From an uncultured Bacteroidia bacterium (GTDB lineage: Bacteria > Bacteroidota > Bacteroidia > Bacteroidales > UBA932): DNA of 64,000 nucleotides. The notes below the pieces were generated by a model. It did no database searches and was not told the origin of the DNA. It worked only from the letters and a program-made list of their open reading frames with translations. Below are positions 51,344 through 60,710 of the stretch, piece by piece. Every line of letters begins with the position of its first letter. Position 1 is the first letter of the stretch. A program made the position numbers and the translations under genes. The stretch covers positions 1-64,000 of the forward strand of contig CADBFO010000016.1 of the NCBI GenBank assembly GCA_902794005.1, read 5' to 3'.

Positions 51344-52598
51344 AGCGATGCCTTAAACCGTGGGGAGAGACGGACTCGGCCCGGATTTCTCCTCCGTGAA
51401 GGCGGACCGCTTCATATACAATGGAAAGCCCCAGGCCGGTTCCGCCCAGTTCGCGGCTGCGTCCTTTGTCTGTCCGGTAAAAACGCTCGTAAAGATGCGA
51501 AAGGCTTTCCTCCGGAACACCCGGTCCGTCATCGGAGACGGAAAACTGCCACTGGCGGTCCTCCTCCTGTGCTTCGATGCGCAGATGGCTGCCTTCCCCG
51601 GCATAGCGCAGCGCGTTGTCAACCAGATTCCGGAATAGACTGTACAGGAGTTTTCCGTCACCCACAAAGGGAATCCGCTCCGGGAGCCGCGTTTCCACCG
51701 TCATCCTTTTTTCACTGAAATCCGCCTCCGTATCCAACAGTACCTGGCGGATTATCCCGGCCAGCTCCAGTTTTTCCTGCCGGACGGTCCACTCGGCCCT
51801 GTCCAGGGTGCCCAGGTCCTCCAGCAAATCGGCCAGACGGCGGGACAGCGCCAGGCTGCGCCCGACAAACTGCATCCGCGTCTGCTCGGGCATGTCCGGA
51901 TGAAGCTGAAGGGTTTCCAGATAGCCCCGGATGCCGGCAAGCGGCGTTTTCAGTTCATGGGAGATATTCTGTGTCATCTCTTTCTGCAGGGCCAGGCTCT
52001 CCCGGTCCTGCGCCTTGGCGACAATATCCGCCACCTTCCGGGAGAACCAGAACAGGACAAGCAGCAGAAGACCCATCAAGACCAAGGCATACAGGAGAAA
52101 GCGATAGTCGGGTTTGAGTGCCAGCGGAAGCCGTTCGTCGTAAGGAAGGGCCGATCGGATCACCAGCTCCTGCGCAGGAATCCACGTGGCCGAATAAAAA
52201 TACTCGTCGCCCACCGTAGCGCTCCGGCGGTCCAGGCAATAGCCGCTTCCCGTACGCAGGGCCTCCTGAATCTCCTTTCTGTTGCGATGGTCGCTCAGGT
52301 TGGGATAGGCTTTGGTCCGGTTGTCAAACAGCACGAACCCGTGCGCATCCAGGATGGTCAGGCGCATGGAAGGGAGATAATGCGCCAGCAGATAGTGCTG
52401 AAGCGCATCTTCTTCCAGCGGCATGTGCAGCAGCGCATCGCCCAATGCAAGATTGTAATCCTGCAGCTGCTGGTTCAGCAACGCGATTTTGAATGTCTTT
52501 TCCCGCCGTGCCTGATACAGGAGAAACGCTCCGGCAAAAAGCAGGAACAGCAGAATAATGCTGAAAAACAGCTGCCGGCTAAACTTCGATGTCTTCAT
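51309..52598 (-). CDS. Sensor histidine kinase
   Basis: Membrane kinase of 429 residues. TM1 near 10-28, a periplasmic sensor domain of about 135 residues, TM2 near 167-186, then the dimerisation helix with phospho-acceptor His214 (NISHELKTPLAGIRGYLETL) and the ATPase: N-box NLVDNALRYA, G1 SDDGPGV, F-box ERFYRTDKG and G2 GGTGLGLSIV. It resembles the RprX/PhoR group. The start overlaps the response-regulator gene by 20 nt. The signal is unknown; the nearby PepSY-like proteins point to an envelope cue. Confidence 0.94.
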   Translation of the reverse strand: MKTSKFSRQLFFSIILLFLLFAGAFLLYQARREKTFKIALLNQQLQDYNLALGDALLHMPLEEDALQHYLLAHYLPSMRLTILDAHGFVLFDNRTKAYPNLSDHRNRKEIQEALRTGSGYCLDRRSATVGDEYFYSATWIPAQELVIRSALPYDERLPLALKPDYRFLLYALVLMGLLLLVLFWFSRKVADIVAKAQDRESLALQKEMTQNISHELKTPLAGIRGYLETLQLHPDMPEQTRMQFVGRSLALSRRLADLLEDLGTLDRAEWTVRQEKLELAGIIRQVLLDTEADFSEKRMTVETRLPERIPFVGDGKLLYSLFRNLVDNALRYAGEGSHLRIEAQEEDRQWQFSVSDDGPGVPEESLSHLYERFYRTDKGRSRELGGTGLGLSIVYEAVRLHGGEIRAESVSPHGLRHRFILPWNESQPA

Positions 52599-53283
52599 CC
52601 GTAAAACAATATCCGTGTCCGGGACGTGTCACAATACATTTTGCATACGGGCCCAATTTCTTGCGAAGGCGGGTGATGCTCACATCCACGCTCCGGTCCG
52701 TAACCACCACTCCCTCCGGCCAGGCCTTGTCCAGCAGCTGATCGCGGGAGAAAACCCTGCCCGGATGCTCCATCAGCAGCTGAAGGATGCCGAACTCCGT
52801 ACGCGTGAGGGAAACCCTCCGGCCTTCGATGCTCAGACTCTTTCCCCGCAAGTCCAGGGAGAGGGTCTTCCCTTCGGCCGGCTCTTCCCGGAACGCGGGC
52901 CGGCGTGCGCGCCGAAGGACCGCCTGTGAGCGCAACAGCAGTTCCTGCACGGAGAAAGGTTTGGAAACATAATCATCCACGCCCAGACGAAGACCGTCAA
53001 TGATGTCTTCCCGGGCATTTTTGGCCGTGAGCATAATGATGGGAATCTCCGCCGTAAGGTGATTCTCCTTCAAAAGCATGGTAAAGCGGGCTCCGGACAT
53101 CCCTCCCAGCATCAAATCCAGAATGATGAGGCCGAAAGCGGAAAGGTCCAGCGCCAGGGCCTCTTCGGCCGATGTGACGGCGGTCACCTGATACCCCGAG
53201 GCGGTGAAATTGAACCGCAGGACATCCAGAATATCCGTTTCGTCATCGACCAGCAGTATTTTGTTGTTTTCCTTGTTTTCCAT
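52579..53283 (-). CDS. OmpR-family response regulator
   Basis: Two-domain regulator of 234 residues. Receiver: acidic pocket D13-D14, phospho-acceptor Asp56 (LIILDLMLGG), the switch Thr region PIIMLTAKN and Lys in DDYVSKPFS. Effector: OmpR/PhoB winged helix (VSLTRTEFGILQLLMEHPGRVFSRDQLLDKAWPEGVVVTDRSVDVSITRLRKKLG...RPGHGYCF). The start at 53283 gives the normal N-terminus. It is divergent from the PepSY-like genes across a repeat array that looks like its binding site. Confidence 0.95.
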   Translation of the reverse strand: MENKENNKILLVDDETDILDVLRFNFTASGYQVTAVTSAEEALALDLSAFGLIILDLMLGGMSGARFTMLLKENHLTAEIPIIMLTAKNAREDIIDGLRLGVDDYVSKPFSVQELLLRSQAVLRRARRPAFREEPAEGKTLSLDLRGKSLSIEGRRVSLTRTEFGILQLLMEHPGRVFSRDQLLDKAWPEGVVVTDRSVDVSITRLRKKLGPYAKCIVTRPGHGYCFTDEDIEV

Positions 53284-53326
53284 TGGCAGTACAAAAATGG
53301 GACATTTCAAGCGGATTTACAAGAGT

Positions 53327-53370
53327 GTAACAATAATGTAACGGGCGCGTATTCACTTGGTAACAAAAGC
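53327..53370 (+). promoter_or_regulatory. Four 11-bp direct repeats, probable response-regulator operator
   Basis: Units beginning GTAAC, GTAAC, GTATT and GTAAC start at 53327, 53338, 53349 and 53360, exactly 11 bp apart. OmpR/PhoB-family regulators typically bind direct half-sites at 11-bp spacing. The last unit ends 4 nt before the -7 box of the PepSY-like gene and would place a bound regulator over the -33 region. Confidence 0.75.
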
Positions 53371-53374
53371 TCCC

Positions 53375-53382
53375 TACCTTTG
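53375..53382 (+). promoter_or_regulatory. -7 promoter box (TACCTTTG) for the PepSY-like genes
   Basis: TACCTTTG lies 28 nt before the ATG at 53411. No good -33 element is visible, fitting a promoter that needs an activator. Confidence 0.7.
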
Positions 53383-53410
53383 CCTCCAGAAAAACCCAAC
53401 AACGACAAAT

Positions 53411-53833
53411 ATGAAAAAAATCATTCTCGCAATTCTGAGCCTCATGCTCGTGCCCGTCCTGGCATTGGCCGACGGAAGAGTCATTCCTTTTGAAAAAATG
53501 CCCGCAGAAGCCAGAAGCTTTGTCAAAGAGCACTTCGGAGACAAAAAAATCCTGCAAGTGACGGCCGAATGGGATGAATATGATGTTCTCTTCTCCGATT
53601 TGTCCCGGGTCGAATTTGACCGTTCCGGGAACTGGAAGGAGATTCGGTGCAAAAACGAAGCCATCCCCGGCTCCGTCATTCCTTCACGCATCCTTTCATA
53701 TATCAAAGACACTTTCCCCGAGCTGTACATCACCCAGATCGAACGAAGCCGGTGGGGATACGAAGTGAAGACATCGAACGGCCTGGAACTGGAGTTCGAC
53801 AAAAACTGCAATTTTGTCAGAATCGATGATTAA
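53411..53833 (+). CDS. PepSY-like periplasmic protein
   Basis: Exported protein of 140 residues with signal peptide MKKIILAILSLMLVPVLALA. The mature part matches the PepSY-like (beta-lactamase-inhibitor-like, DUF2874) family of Bacteroidota: IPFEKMPAEARSFVKEHFGDKKILQVTAEWDEYDVLFSDLSRVEFDRSGNWKEI, then a second half PSRILSYIKDTFPELYITQIERSRWGYEVKTSNGLELEFDKNCNFVRIDD. Such proteins are often controlled by adjacent two-component systems. It is probably co-transcribed with the next gene. Confidence 0.82.
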   Translation: MKKIILAILSLMLVPVLALADGRVIPFEKMPAEARSFVKEHFGDKKILQVTAEWDEYDVLFSDLSRVEFDRSGNWKEIRCKNEAIPGSVIPSRILSYIKDTFPELYITQIERSRWGYEVKTSNGLELEFDKNCNFVRIDD

Positions 53834-53864
53834 GAAGCTGTTTTGAAATAATTTATATTGTGTT

Positions 53865-54785
53865 ATGAGAAAAACGTTTACCTGCATTTTGCTGGCGGCG
53901 ATCTTCACGACAGCCTGTCAAAATCGCCTGAACCACAATGGCGCATTGGGCGCCGTAGAAGAGGCTTTTTACAACCAATACCCGAATGCCTGGGATGTGG
54001 AATGGGAACATGGCGCCGGGAACACCATCGTCATGGATTTCAAGGATGGCCTGTACGAACGCGAGGCCTGGTTCCTGACCGACGGTACCTGGGTGCAGAC
54101 CCGTACCGAACTGCCGCTGTACGAAGTCCCCAAAAACGTCATTGACGCCGTTCTGGGCAGCCTCGGCGCCGGTTGGTACGTAGAGGAGGCCGAATTCTTC
54201 GAAACCAGCAGCCTCCCGGAAAAATACTATCTGCTGGACTGTGAAAAAGTGCAGTCCCGCCAGGAGGCCCGCATCCAGGTACTCCCCGACGGAACCCTGC
54301 TTAATCTGCCCGGAACCGGCGGCAACACCGGTGGCAACACCGGAGGTAATACCGGCGGCAATACCGGTGGCAATACCGGCGGCAACACTGGTGGCAATAC
54401 CGGCGGCAACACTGGCTCAGGCGATATTTTTGCTGCTGCAAAAATCACGTTTGCCACCATGTTCCCCAACGTACAGCGCGTAGAATGGGAAATGGAATAC
54501 GGAAAAGTGAATGCAGAGTTCTACCACGAGCGTCACGAAAAGGAAGCCTGGTTCCTGACCGACGGCACCTGGCTTTCCACCCAGACCGAACTGGCTGTAA
54601 ACGAACTGCCTCAGACCCTGGTGAACGTCGTCATGGCAACACTGGGCAACGGCTGGCACATTGACGATGCCGAGCACACGCTTTCCGCATCGGCACCGAA
54701 CGAATACTATACGCTGGAATGCGAAAACAACTACACCGACCGTGAAACCCGGCTGCGCATAACGCCGGACGGAACCATCCTGTAG
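53865..54785 (+). CDS. Duplicated PepSY-like lipoprotein with GGNT-repeat linker
   Basis: Predicted lipoprotein of 306 residues (lipobox IFTTAC). Two homologous PepSY-like domains, about 27-148 and 186-306, share the pattern E(R/K)EAWFLTDGTW...TEL...LP...V...LG.GW...(E/D)AE, so they arose by duplication. Between them lies a flexible linker of eight GGNT repeats. Each domain ends with a similar VLPDGTLL/ITPDGTIL stretch. It follows the single-domain PepSY-like gene by 31 nt, and both are likely targets of the adjacent two-component system. Ligand unknown. Confidence 0.78.
   Translation: MRKTFTCILLAAIFTTACQNRLNHNGALGAVEEAFYNQYPNAWDVEWEHGAGNTIVMDFKDGLYEREAWFLTDGTWVQTRTELPLYEVPKNVIDAVLGSLGAGWYVEEAEFFETSSLPEKYYLLDCEKVQSRQEARIQVLPDGTLLNLPGTGGNTGGNTGGNTGGNTGGNTGGNTGGNTGGNTGSGDIFAAAKITFATMFPNVQRVEWEMEYGKVNAEFYHERHEKEAWFLTDGTWLSTQTELAVNELPQTLVNVVMATLGNGWHIDDAEHTLSASAPNEYYTLECENNYTDRETRLRITPDGTIL
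54318..54413 (+). repeat. Eight 12-bp tandem repeats encoding GGNT
   Basis: Eight in-frame 12-nt units (GGn GGn AAy ACy) between the two domains of the duplicated PepSY-like lipoprotein. Third-position variation between units shows they are not freshly copied, but the number could vary between strains without breaking the frame. Confidence 0.92.
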
Positions 54786-54803
54786 AACAAACGCAGAAGA
54801 AAA

Positions 54804-55259
54804 CTACTCTTGACGGGAGAGGCGGTCCCAGGCCAGCTTCTCCCATTTTGTACCCGGACGGCCGTAGTTGGCGTAGGGATAGATGGAGATACCGCCCCGC
54901 GGCGTAAAGAAACCGGTGACTTCCAGGTATTTGGGATCCATGAGTTTCACCAGGTCCTTCATGATGGTATTCACGCAGTCTTCGTGGAAGTCTCCGTTGG
55001 AGCGGAAGCTGAAAAGGTACAGTTTCAGGGATTTGGATTCCACCATTTTCCTGTCCGGCACGTAGCTGATCCGGATTTCCGCAAAGTCCGGCTGTCCGGT
55101 GATGGGGCAAAGGGTGGTGAATTCCGGGCAGTTGAACCGGACCCAGTAATCGTTGTCCGGGTGCTGGTTGTCAAAGGTTTCCAACACTTCGGGGGCGTAA
55201 TTCTGGCTGTACTCGGTGTGGTGGCCCAGCGCCTTCAGTTCTTCGGGATTCCGTGCCAT
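54804..55259 (-). CDS. queF: NADPH-dependent 7-cyano-7-deazaguanine reductase
   Basis: Short (type I) QueF of 151 residues that reduces preQ0 to preQ1 in queuosine synthesis. The catalytic Cys is in [25 protein letters not shown] and the NADPH-binding QueF motif is [14 protein letters not shown], followed by FHEDCVNTI. The start at 55259 lies one base after the prfA stop. No other queuosine genes are in the window. Confidence 0.95.
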   Translation of the reverse strand: MARNPEELKALGHHTEYSQNYAPEVLETFDNQHPDNDYWVRFNCPEFTTLCPITGQPDFAEIRISYVPDRKMVESKSLKLYLFSFRSNGDFHEDCVNTIMKDLVKLMDPKYLEVTGFFTPRGGISIYPYANYGRPGTKWEKLAWDRLSRQE

Positions 55260-55260
55260 C

Positions 55261-56358
55261 TTATGCCTCCTCCCCTGCTTCTTTGAGCCGCTCTGCGTTT
55301 TCGGCAATCTGTAGCTGGTCGATGCATTCCTGGATGTCGCCGTCCATGAACACCGGCAAATTGTACATGCTCCAGCCGATGCGGTGGTCCGTCACGCGGC
55401 CCTGCGGATAGTTGTAGGTGCGGATTTTGGCACTGCGGTCTCCGGTCGATACCATGGTCTTGCGCTTGGCGGCGATGCCGTCCAGGTACTTCTGGTGCTC
55501 CATGTTGTACAGACGGGTGCGGAGCTCTTCCATGGCGCGGTCCAGGTTCTTGAGCTGGGAACGCTCCTCTTGGCACTGGACCACAATCCCGGAAGGGATA
55601 TGGGTGAGGCGCACGGCGCTGTAGGTGGTGTTCACCCCCTGGCCGCCGGGCCCGGATGCGCAGAAGAGGTCCTTGCGGATATCGGCCGGATTCAGCTCGA
55701 TATCGAATTCACCCGCTTCCGGGAAAACGGCTACGGATGCGGCCGATGTCTGGATGCGGCCCTGGGTCTCCGTCTGGGGCACACGCTGCACGCGGTGCAC
55801 GCCGGATTCGTATTTCATGACGCCATACACGCCGTCCTGGCTGCTGGAGAGCTTGAAAACAATCTGCTTGTAACCGCCGGAGGTGCCGGGAGCCTGGTCG
55901 GTAACTTCCAGTTTCCAGCCCCTGCGCTCGGCAAAGTGCTGATACATCCGGAAAAGGTCTCCGGCGAAGATGGCCGCCTCGTCACCGCCGGTGCCGCCGC
56001 GGATTTCCACCATGGCGTTCTTGCTGTCGTCAGGATCGGCCGGAATCAGAAGGAGCTTGATGTTCTGCTCCATTTCCGGGAGTTTGGGCTCAATCTCCGC
56101 CATCTCATCCTTGGCCATTTCGCGAAGGTCTTCGTCCTTCTCGTTCATCATGATGTCCTTGGCCTGCGCGAGTTCGTCCACCAGCCTCTTGTATTCCAGG
56201 CCGGCGGCGATGATGGGCTGCAATTCCTTGTAGTCCTTGTTCAGCTGCACGAACTTCTTCATGTCCGCAATCACTGCGGGATCGGCCAGTTGCTCTTCCA
56301 GCTTCTTGTATTTGTCCTGAAGGCTCAGCACCTTCTCCAGCAAGGTATTTTCTGCCAT
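55261..56358 (-). CDS. prfA: Peptide chain release factor 1
   Basis: Release factor of 365 residues reading UAA/UAG. The PxT tripeptide of RF1 is in [24 protein letters not shown] and the catalytic GGQ in [22 protein letters not shown]. The start at 56358 ([27 protein letters not shown]) matches the family; the upstream extension crosses the promoter. Confidence 0.97.
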   Translation of the reverse strand: MAENTLLEKVLSLQDKYKKLEEQLADPAVIADMKKFVQLNKDYKELQPIIAAGLEYKRLVDELAQAKDIMMNEKDEDLREMAKDEMAEIEPKLPEMEQNIKLLLIPADPDDSKNAMVEIRGGTGGDEAAIFAGDLFRMYQHFAERRGWKLEVTDQAPGTSGGYKQIVFKLSSSQDGVYGVMKYESGVHRVQRVPQTETQGRIQTSAASVAVFPEAGEFDIELNPADIRKDLFCASGPGGQGVNTTYSAVRLTHIPSGIVVQCQEERSQLKNLDRAMEELRTRLYNMEHQKYLDGIAAKRKTMVSTGDRSAKIRTYNYPQGRVTDHRIGWSMYNLPVFMDGDIQECIDQLQIAENAERLKEAGEEA

Positions 56359-56376
56359 AAAAATTGTATTAGCCTG

Positions 56377-56384
56377 CAAAGATA
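56377..56384 (-). promoter_or_regulatory. -7 promoter box (TATCTTTG) for prfA-queF
   Basis: TATCTTTG on the minus strand, 18 nt before the prfA ATG, in the 34-bp gap after sstT. Confidence 0.7.
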
Positions 56385-56392
56385 GTAAAAAA

Positions 56393-57625
56393 TCAGGACT
56401 TCTCGCGCAAGGCGGGGTTATCGCGGTATTCGGCCGTCGCGGTAAAGAAGACATCTCCGCTGGAATTGAGGGCGGTTTCCACGGAATCCTGCACCACGCC
56501 GATGATGAAGCCCACGGCCACGGCCTGCATGGCCACGTCATTGCCGATGCCCAGGAAAGAGCAGGCCAGCGGGATCAGCAGGAGCGAGCCTCCCGCCACA
56601 CCGGAAGCGCCGCAGGCCCCCAGCGTGGCCACTACGCTCAGGAAAACGGCGCTGAGGAAATTGACTTCGAGTCCCAGGGTATGGGCCACGGCCAGCGACA
56701 TCACCGTAATGGTGACGGCGGCGCCGTTCATATTGATGGTAGCACCCAGCGGCACGCTGACGGAGTAGAAATCCCGGTCCAGTCCCAGCTTCTTGCAAAG
56801 GGCCATGTTGATGGGGATGTTGGCGGCCGACGAGCGGGTGAAAAAGGCTTGCAGTCCGCTTTCCTTGAGGCAGATCCATAGCAGCGGGAAAGGATTCCGG
56901 CCGGTGGCCAGGAAGGCCCACAAAGGATTGAGGACCAGCGCATTGAAAAGCATACAGCCCACCAGAAGCAGAAGGAGCCGGCCATAGGTGGTGAAGATTT
57001 CCATGCCGCTTTGCGACACCGCCGTAAACACCAGGCCCATGATGCCGAAGGGGGCGAACTGGATGACCCAGCGGACGATGAGGGAAACCACGTCGGCCAG
57101 GTCTGACACAACCTGGATGGTCGCCTTGCCGGCCACCAGCTTCAGCCCCAGGCCGACGAGGAGGGACCAGAACAGGATGCCGATATAGTTGGCCGTACTC
57201 AGGGATGCCACCGGATTGGCGACCATGTTGGTGAGCAGGTTGGAAAACACGTCCGAAAGTTCTACCGGTTCGCCGGTTTCCACCACATCTGTCAGTTGCA
57301 TGGTGACCGGGAAAAGGGAACTGCCCACTACGGCCACCAAGGCGGCAGAAAGCGTGCTGATCAAATAAAGGGCGATTACCGTGCGGAAACGGGATCCAAG
57401 TTCGCCTCCCTGGGCACTGGCGACCGAGGAGGCGACCAGCACAAATACCAGGACGGGGGCAATGGCCTTGAGGGCGCTCACGAAGAGCGTTCCGAAGAGT
57501 CCGACCCAGCTCCAACCGGGTACCAGCAGTGCCAGAGCGGCACCGATGACCAGGCCGATGACGATACGGAGAATCAGGCTGACGGACGCCCATTTTGCCA
57601 GGAGTTTGGAAAACTGGTTTTTCAT
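56393..57625 (-). CDS. sstT: Serine/threonine:sodium symporter
   Basis: Inner-membrane symporter of 410 residues in the dicarboxylate/amino acid:cation family. It opens [62 protein letters not shown] and has [57 protein letters not shown], the transport-site hairpin and NMNGA motif. The SstT subgroup is favoured by the AIAPVLVF and [10 protein letters not shown] stretches. It follows the CoA-transferase gene by 16 nt. Confidence 0.9.
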   Translation of the reverse strand: MKNQFSKLLAKWASVSLILRIVIGLVIGAALALLVPGWSWVGLFGTLFVSALKAIAPVLVFVLVASSVASAQGGELGSRFRTVIALYLISTLSAALVAVVGSSLFPVTMQLTDVVETGEPVELSDVFSNLLTNMVANPVASLSTANYIGILFWSLLVGLGLKLVAGKATIQVVSDLADVVSLIVRWVIQFAPFGIMGLVFTAVSQSGMEIFTTYGRLLLLLVGCMLFNALVLNPLWAFLATGRNPFPLLWICLKESGLQAFFTRSSAANIPINMALCKKLGLDRDFYSVSVPLGATINMNGAAVTITVMSLAVAHTLGLEVNFLSAVFLSVVATLGACGASGVAGGSLLLIPLACSFLGIGNDVAMQAVAVGFIIGVVQDSVETALNSSGDVFFTATAEYRDNPALREKS

Positions 57626-57641
57626 AGGACAATCATTGGAT

Positions 57642-58913
57642 TTATCGGTGGAACCGCTGGAAGGCAGCACGTTCCAAGGCCTCCCGGTCTTCGGGATGGG
57701 CGATGGAAATCAGGAGCCGGGCGCGTTCCTGCAGGGATTTTCCATACAGATTGACGGCTCCGTATTCCGTGACCACCCACTGGACATCGGCCCGGGGGGT
57801 GACGACGCCGGCGCCGCTCTGGATCACCGGAACAATTTTGGGGTGGCCCTTGGCGGTACGGGAGGCCAGGGCGATGATGGCTTTGCCGCCCGGGGACAGT
57901 TTGGCTCCCCGGACAAAATCCAGCTGCCCGCCGGCACCGGAATAGATGCGCGTTCCGATGGAATCGGCACAGACCTGGCCGGTCAGGTCTATCTCGATGG
58001 CGGAATTGATGGACACCATGCCGGGATTCAGCGCGATCACGCGCGGGTCGTTGGTATAGGCGATGTCCCGCATCTGCACGGCGGGGTTGCGGTCGATGAA
58101 GCGGTACACCTCCTCGGAGCCCAGCAGGAAGGATGCCACCACCTTCCCCTTGTCGATACCCTTGCAGGAGCCGTCGATGACACCGCTCCGGATCAGGGCC
58201 AGGGCACCGTCGGAGAACATTTCCGTGTGCAGGCCCAGATGTTTGTGGTCCTTCAGGCCGGCACAGATGGCGTTGGGCATGGAGCCGATTCCCATTTGCA
58301 GGCACGCCCCGTCCGGAATGAGGGCGGCACAGCAGCGACCGATTTCCATGTCCGTGTCGGAAGGGCTGGCATAGGTGCTGGTGATGAGCGGACGGTCGTC
58401 CCGGACCAGGGCGGTGAAACGCTCCAGGGGAATCAGCTCTCCGTAAGCGAACGGAACCTGCGGATTCACGACGGCGATGCGCTCACGGGCCACTTCCAGG
58501 GCGGCGGGAGAGCAGTCCACCGAGGTCCCCAGCGAGACCATGCCGTCCACCGGTTCGGATACCTGCACCATGGCCACGTCGCAGGGAAGGGCACCGGTGC
58601 GGTACATCAGCTGCGTCTCGAAAAGATTGACAGGGATGTAATCGGCCACGCCCTCGTTCACCGAAGGACGCAGATTCGGGCCGACGAAGAAGCCCTGGTC
58701 GAAGAACGACTGGCCGAGTTCGGCCGAGCCATAAGGCGCGGGGCCCTCCGTGTGGAAATGGTGGAAGTGTACGTCGGTGAGTTCCCCGGCGCGCTCGCAC
58801 AGGGCCTCGATGAGGATGTGCGGCACGCTGGCGATGCTGGACAGGTGGATGTGGTCGCCGCTGCGGACGGCCTTGACGGCCTCGTGGGCGCTTATGTAGG
58901 GTAAATGCTGCAT
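57642..58913 (-). CDS. Acetyl-CoA hydrolase/CoA-transferase family protein
   Basis: CoA-transferase of 423 residues with two CoA-transferase-like halves. N-terminal half: SGDHIHLSSIASVPHILIEAL and EGVADYIPVNLFETQLMY; C-terminal half: the active-site Glu region LGLHTEMFSDGALALIRSGVIDG and GQVCADSIGTRIYSGAGGQLDFVRGA. This is the Cat1/4-hydroxybutyrate CoA-transferase group, which moves CoA between acetate and other short acids such as succinate, butyrate or 4-hydroxybutyrate. A role in fermentation is likely; the exact acids are not visible. Confidence 0.9.
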   Translation of the reverse strand: MQHLPYISAHEAVKAVRSGDHIHLSSIASVPHILIEALCERAGELTDVHFHHFHTEGPAPYGSAELGQSFFDQGFFVGPNLRPSVNEGVADYIPVNLFETQLMYRTGALPCDVAMVQVSEPVDGMVSLGTSVDCSPAALEVARERIAVVNPQVPFAYGELIPLERFTALVRDDRPLITSTYASPSDTDMEIGRCCAALIPDGACLQMGIGSMPNAICAGLKDHKHLGLHTEMFSDGALALIRSGVIDGSCKGIDKGKVVASFLLGSEEVYRFIDRNPAVQMRDIAYTNDPRVIALNPGMVSINSAIEIDLTGQVCADSIGTRIYSGAGGQLDFVRGAKLSPGGKAIIALASRTAKGHPKIVPVIQSGAGVVTPRADVQWVVTEYGAVNLYGKSLQERARLLISIAHPEDREALERAAFQRFHR

Positions 58914-58921
58914 TTCAAAAG

Positions 58922-58929
58922 CAAATATA
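58922..58929 (-). promoter_or_regulatory. -7 promoter box (TATATTTG) for the CoA-transferase gene
   Basis: TATATTTG on the minus strand ends 8 nt before the ATG at 58913, so the leader would be very short. Divergent from the mazG promoter. Confidence 0.6.
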
Positions 58930-58942
58930 GCGATATTCTTTG

Positions 58943-58950
58943 TATATTTG
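58943..58950 (+). promoter_or_regulatory. -7 promoter box (TATATTTG) for mazG
   Basis: TATATTTG lies 20 nt before the mazG ATG in the 57-bp divergent gap. Confidence 0.65.
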
Positions 58951-58970
58951 CGTCTCCAAAAATAAATATT

Positions 58971-59750
58971 ATGCACACTCGGGAAGAAAAGCTGGCCGCA
59001 TTCGGCCGTCTGCTGGACATCATGGACGCCCTCCGGGAGAAATGTCCCTGGAACGCCGCCCAGACCATGGACTCCATCCGCCCCATGACAGAGGAGGAAG
59101 TCTATGAACTCAGCGACACCATCCTGGAAGGAGACCGGCAGGGAACGGCCAAGGAAATCGGCGACCTGCTGTACCACATGGTATTCTATGCCCGCATCGG
59201 AGAGGAAGAGGGGGCTTTTGACATTGCCGACAGCATCGGCAAGGTGTGCGACAAGATGGTGTTCCGCCATCCGCATGTATTCGGTCCCGAGGCCGGCAAG
59301 CCCACGTCGGCCAAGGAAATTGCCGACACCTGGGAACTGGTGAAAGCCAAGGAAAAGGACGGCAACAAAACCGTCATGGGCGGCATCCCCAAGGCCATGC
59401 CCGCCATTTTGAAGGCCCTTTCCATGCAGGAAAAGGCCCGTGGCTGCGGTTTTGACTGGGAAAAGAAAGAGGACGTCTGGGCCAAGGTGGCCGAGGAGTA
59501 CCAGGAAGTGTCAGAGGCGTCCGAAGAACACCGGGCCGAAGAGTTCGGAGACCTGCTGTTCGCCGTCATCAACGCCGCCCGGCTGTATGGCGTGGACCCG
59601 GAAGCCGCCCTCGGCCGCAGCTGTGAAAAGTTCCGCCGCCGCTTCAACTACGTCGAGGCCGAAACCCTCCGCAGCGGCCGCCGCCTCAGCGACATGACCC
59701 TCCCCGCCATGGACGCCCTCTGGAACGAGGCCAAGGCCAAAGGCCTGTAG
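58971..59750 (+). CDS. mazG: Nucleoside triphosphate pyrophosphohydrolase MazG
   Basis: House-cleaning NTP pyrophosphatase of 259 residues with two MazG folds. The first has LREKCPWNAAQTMDSIRPMTEEEVYELSDTI and KEIGDLLYHMVFYARI (EExxE and ExxD metal ligands); the second has VAEEYQEVSEA and HRAEEFGDLLFAVINAARLYGVDPEAALGRSCEKFRRRFNYVE. It hydrolyses NTPs to NMP and pyrophosphate. The start at 58971 follows the promoter box. Confidence 0.96.
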   Translation: MHTREEKLAAFGRLLDIMDALREKCPWNAAQTMDSIRPMTEEEVYELSDTILEGDRQGTAKEIGDLLYHMVFYARIGEEEGAFDIADSIGKVCDKMVFRHPHVFGPEAGKPTSAKEIADTWELVKAKEKDGNKTVMGGIPKAMPAILKALSMQEKARGCGFDWEKKEDVWAKVAEEYQEVSEASEEHRAEEFGDLLFAVINAARLYGVDPEAALGRSCEKFRRRFNYVEAETLRSGRRLSDMTLPAMDALWNEAKAKGL

Positions 59751-59811
59751 CGCTTAAGCGTTACGTTGTATTCGAATGCGGAACGCCCTGCATCATGCCG
59801 CCGTCCTTTCA

Positions 59812-60684
59812 TTATTCTACGGTTTTGCAAAGCTTGCCATATACCGTTTCTTCCCGCACCGCGTCGAGAATCTTGTTGAAGATCGTTGGGAACGGACGGG
59901 CAACCCTGTCGGCCATCGCCATGGGGATTTCCTTGTAGAAAGCCTCGGCGATGCCACCGGTAATGCATGCCAGCGTATCGCTGTCGCCGCCGAGGGAAAC
60001 CGCTTTACGCATGGCATCCTCAAAATTGGAAGAATCCAGAAATGCTATCATGGCCTGCGGCACGGTTCCCTGGCAACTAGATTCCCATCGGTAAATGGGA
60101 TGCCAGTATTCATACGTTTTATGAAGATCGTACCCGTAAGTCTTCTCGATGTACTCACGGATTTCTTCTTTGGTCTTCCCGTTCCGGGCCATCCAGATAG
60201 CAGCTGCGGTTGCCTGGGCGCCCTTGATCCCCTCCGGATGGTTGTGGGTGATGGCAGCCGAGATTGCCGCCACGCGCTCGGTCTCCTCCAGGGTGTCAAA
60301 GAACCAGCCCACGGCACTCACTCGCATCGCGGAGCCATTGCCCCAGGAGCCATAAGGATGGCGTCCGGTCTTTGACTCATACGGTGCCTCTCCGTACTGA
60401 TCATCATAGTTGTACAAGCCTTCGGGGAAGAAAAGCCAGGTATGGAAACCTCCGCCGTATCCGCCCATGGGGCAGGGGCACTTTTCCCCAAACATAACCA
60501 TGATGTCCTCAAGTCCCTGGTAGGAATGCTCTTTATCCTTGAGCAGCCAGTAAGCGACAGCCATCGTCATTACGCTGTCATCCGTATAGGCGCTGTTGCC
60601 CAAGAACAATGTAAAGTTATAGTCTTTCGTGTTATGGAACTCATAGGCCGAGCCTATGGTATCCCCTGTGATTGCACCTAACAT
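59812..60684 (-). CDS. ADP-ribosylglycohydrolase (DraG-like)
   Basis: Protein of 290 residues in the ADP-ribosylglycohydrolase family, which removes ADP-ribose from proteins or other targets. Metal-site motifs are present at both ends: MLGAITGDTIGSAYEF and SAYTDDSVMTMAVAYWLL near the N-terminus, and SLGGDSDTLACITGGIAEAFY near the C-terminus. The start at 60684 is where the family begins. No ADP-ribosyltransferase partner is seen in the window. It borders the lower-GC segment. Confidence 0.92.
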   Translation of the reverse strand: MLGAITGDTIGSAYEFHNTKDYNFTLFLGNSAYTDDSVMTMAVAYWLLKDKEHSYQGLEDIMVMFGEKCPCPMGGYGGGFHTWLFFPEGLYNYDDQYGEAPYESKTGRHPYGSWGNGSAMRVSAVGWFFDTLEETERVAAISAAITHNHPEGIKGAQATAAAIWMARNGKTKEEIREYIEKTYGYDLHKTYEYWHPIYRWESSCQGTVPQAMIAFLDSSNFEDAMRKAVSLGGDSDTLACITGGIAEAFYKEIPMAMADRVARPFPTIFNKILDAVREETVYGKLCKTVE

Positions 60685-60710
60685 GGTTTTCGATTTATCT
60701 ATAAAGTTAA

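Noticed and set aside
54318..54413. CRISPR-like array
   Set aside because: The repeats are 12 bp, contiguous, without spacers, and read in frame as GGNT in a lipoprotein.
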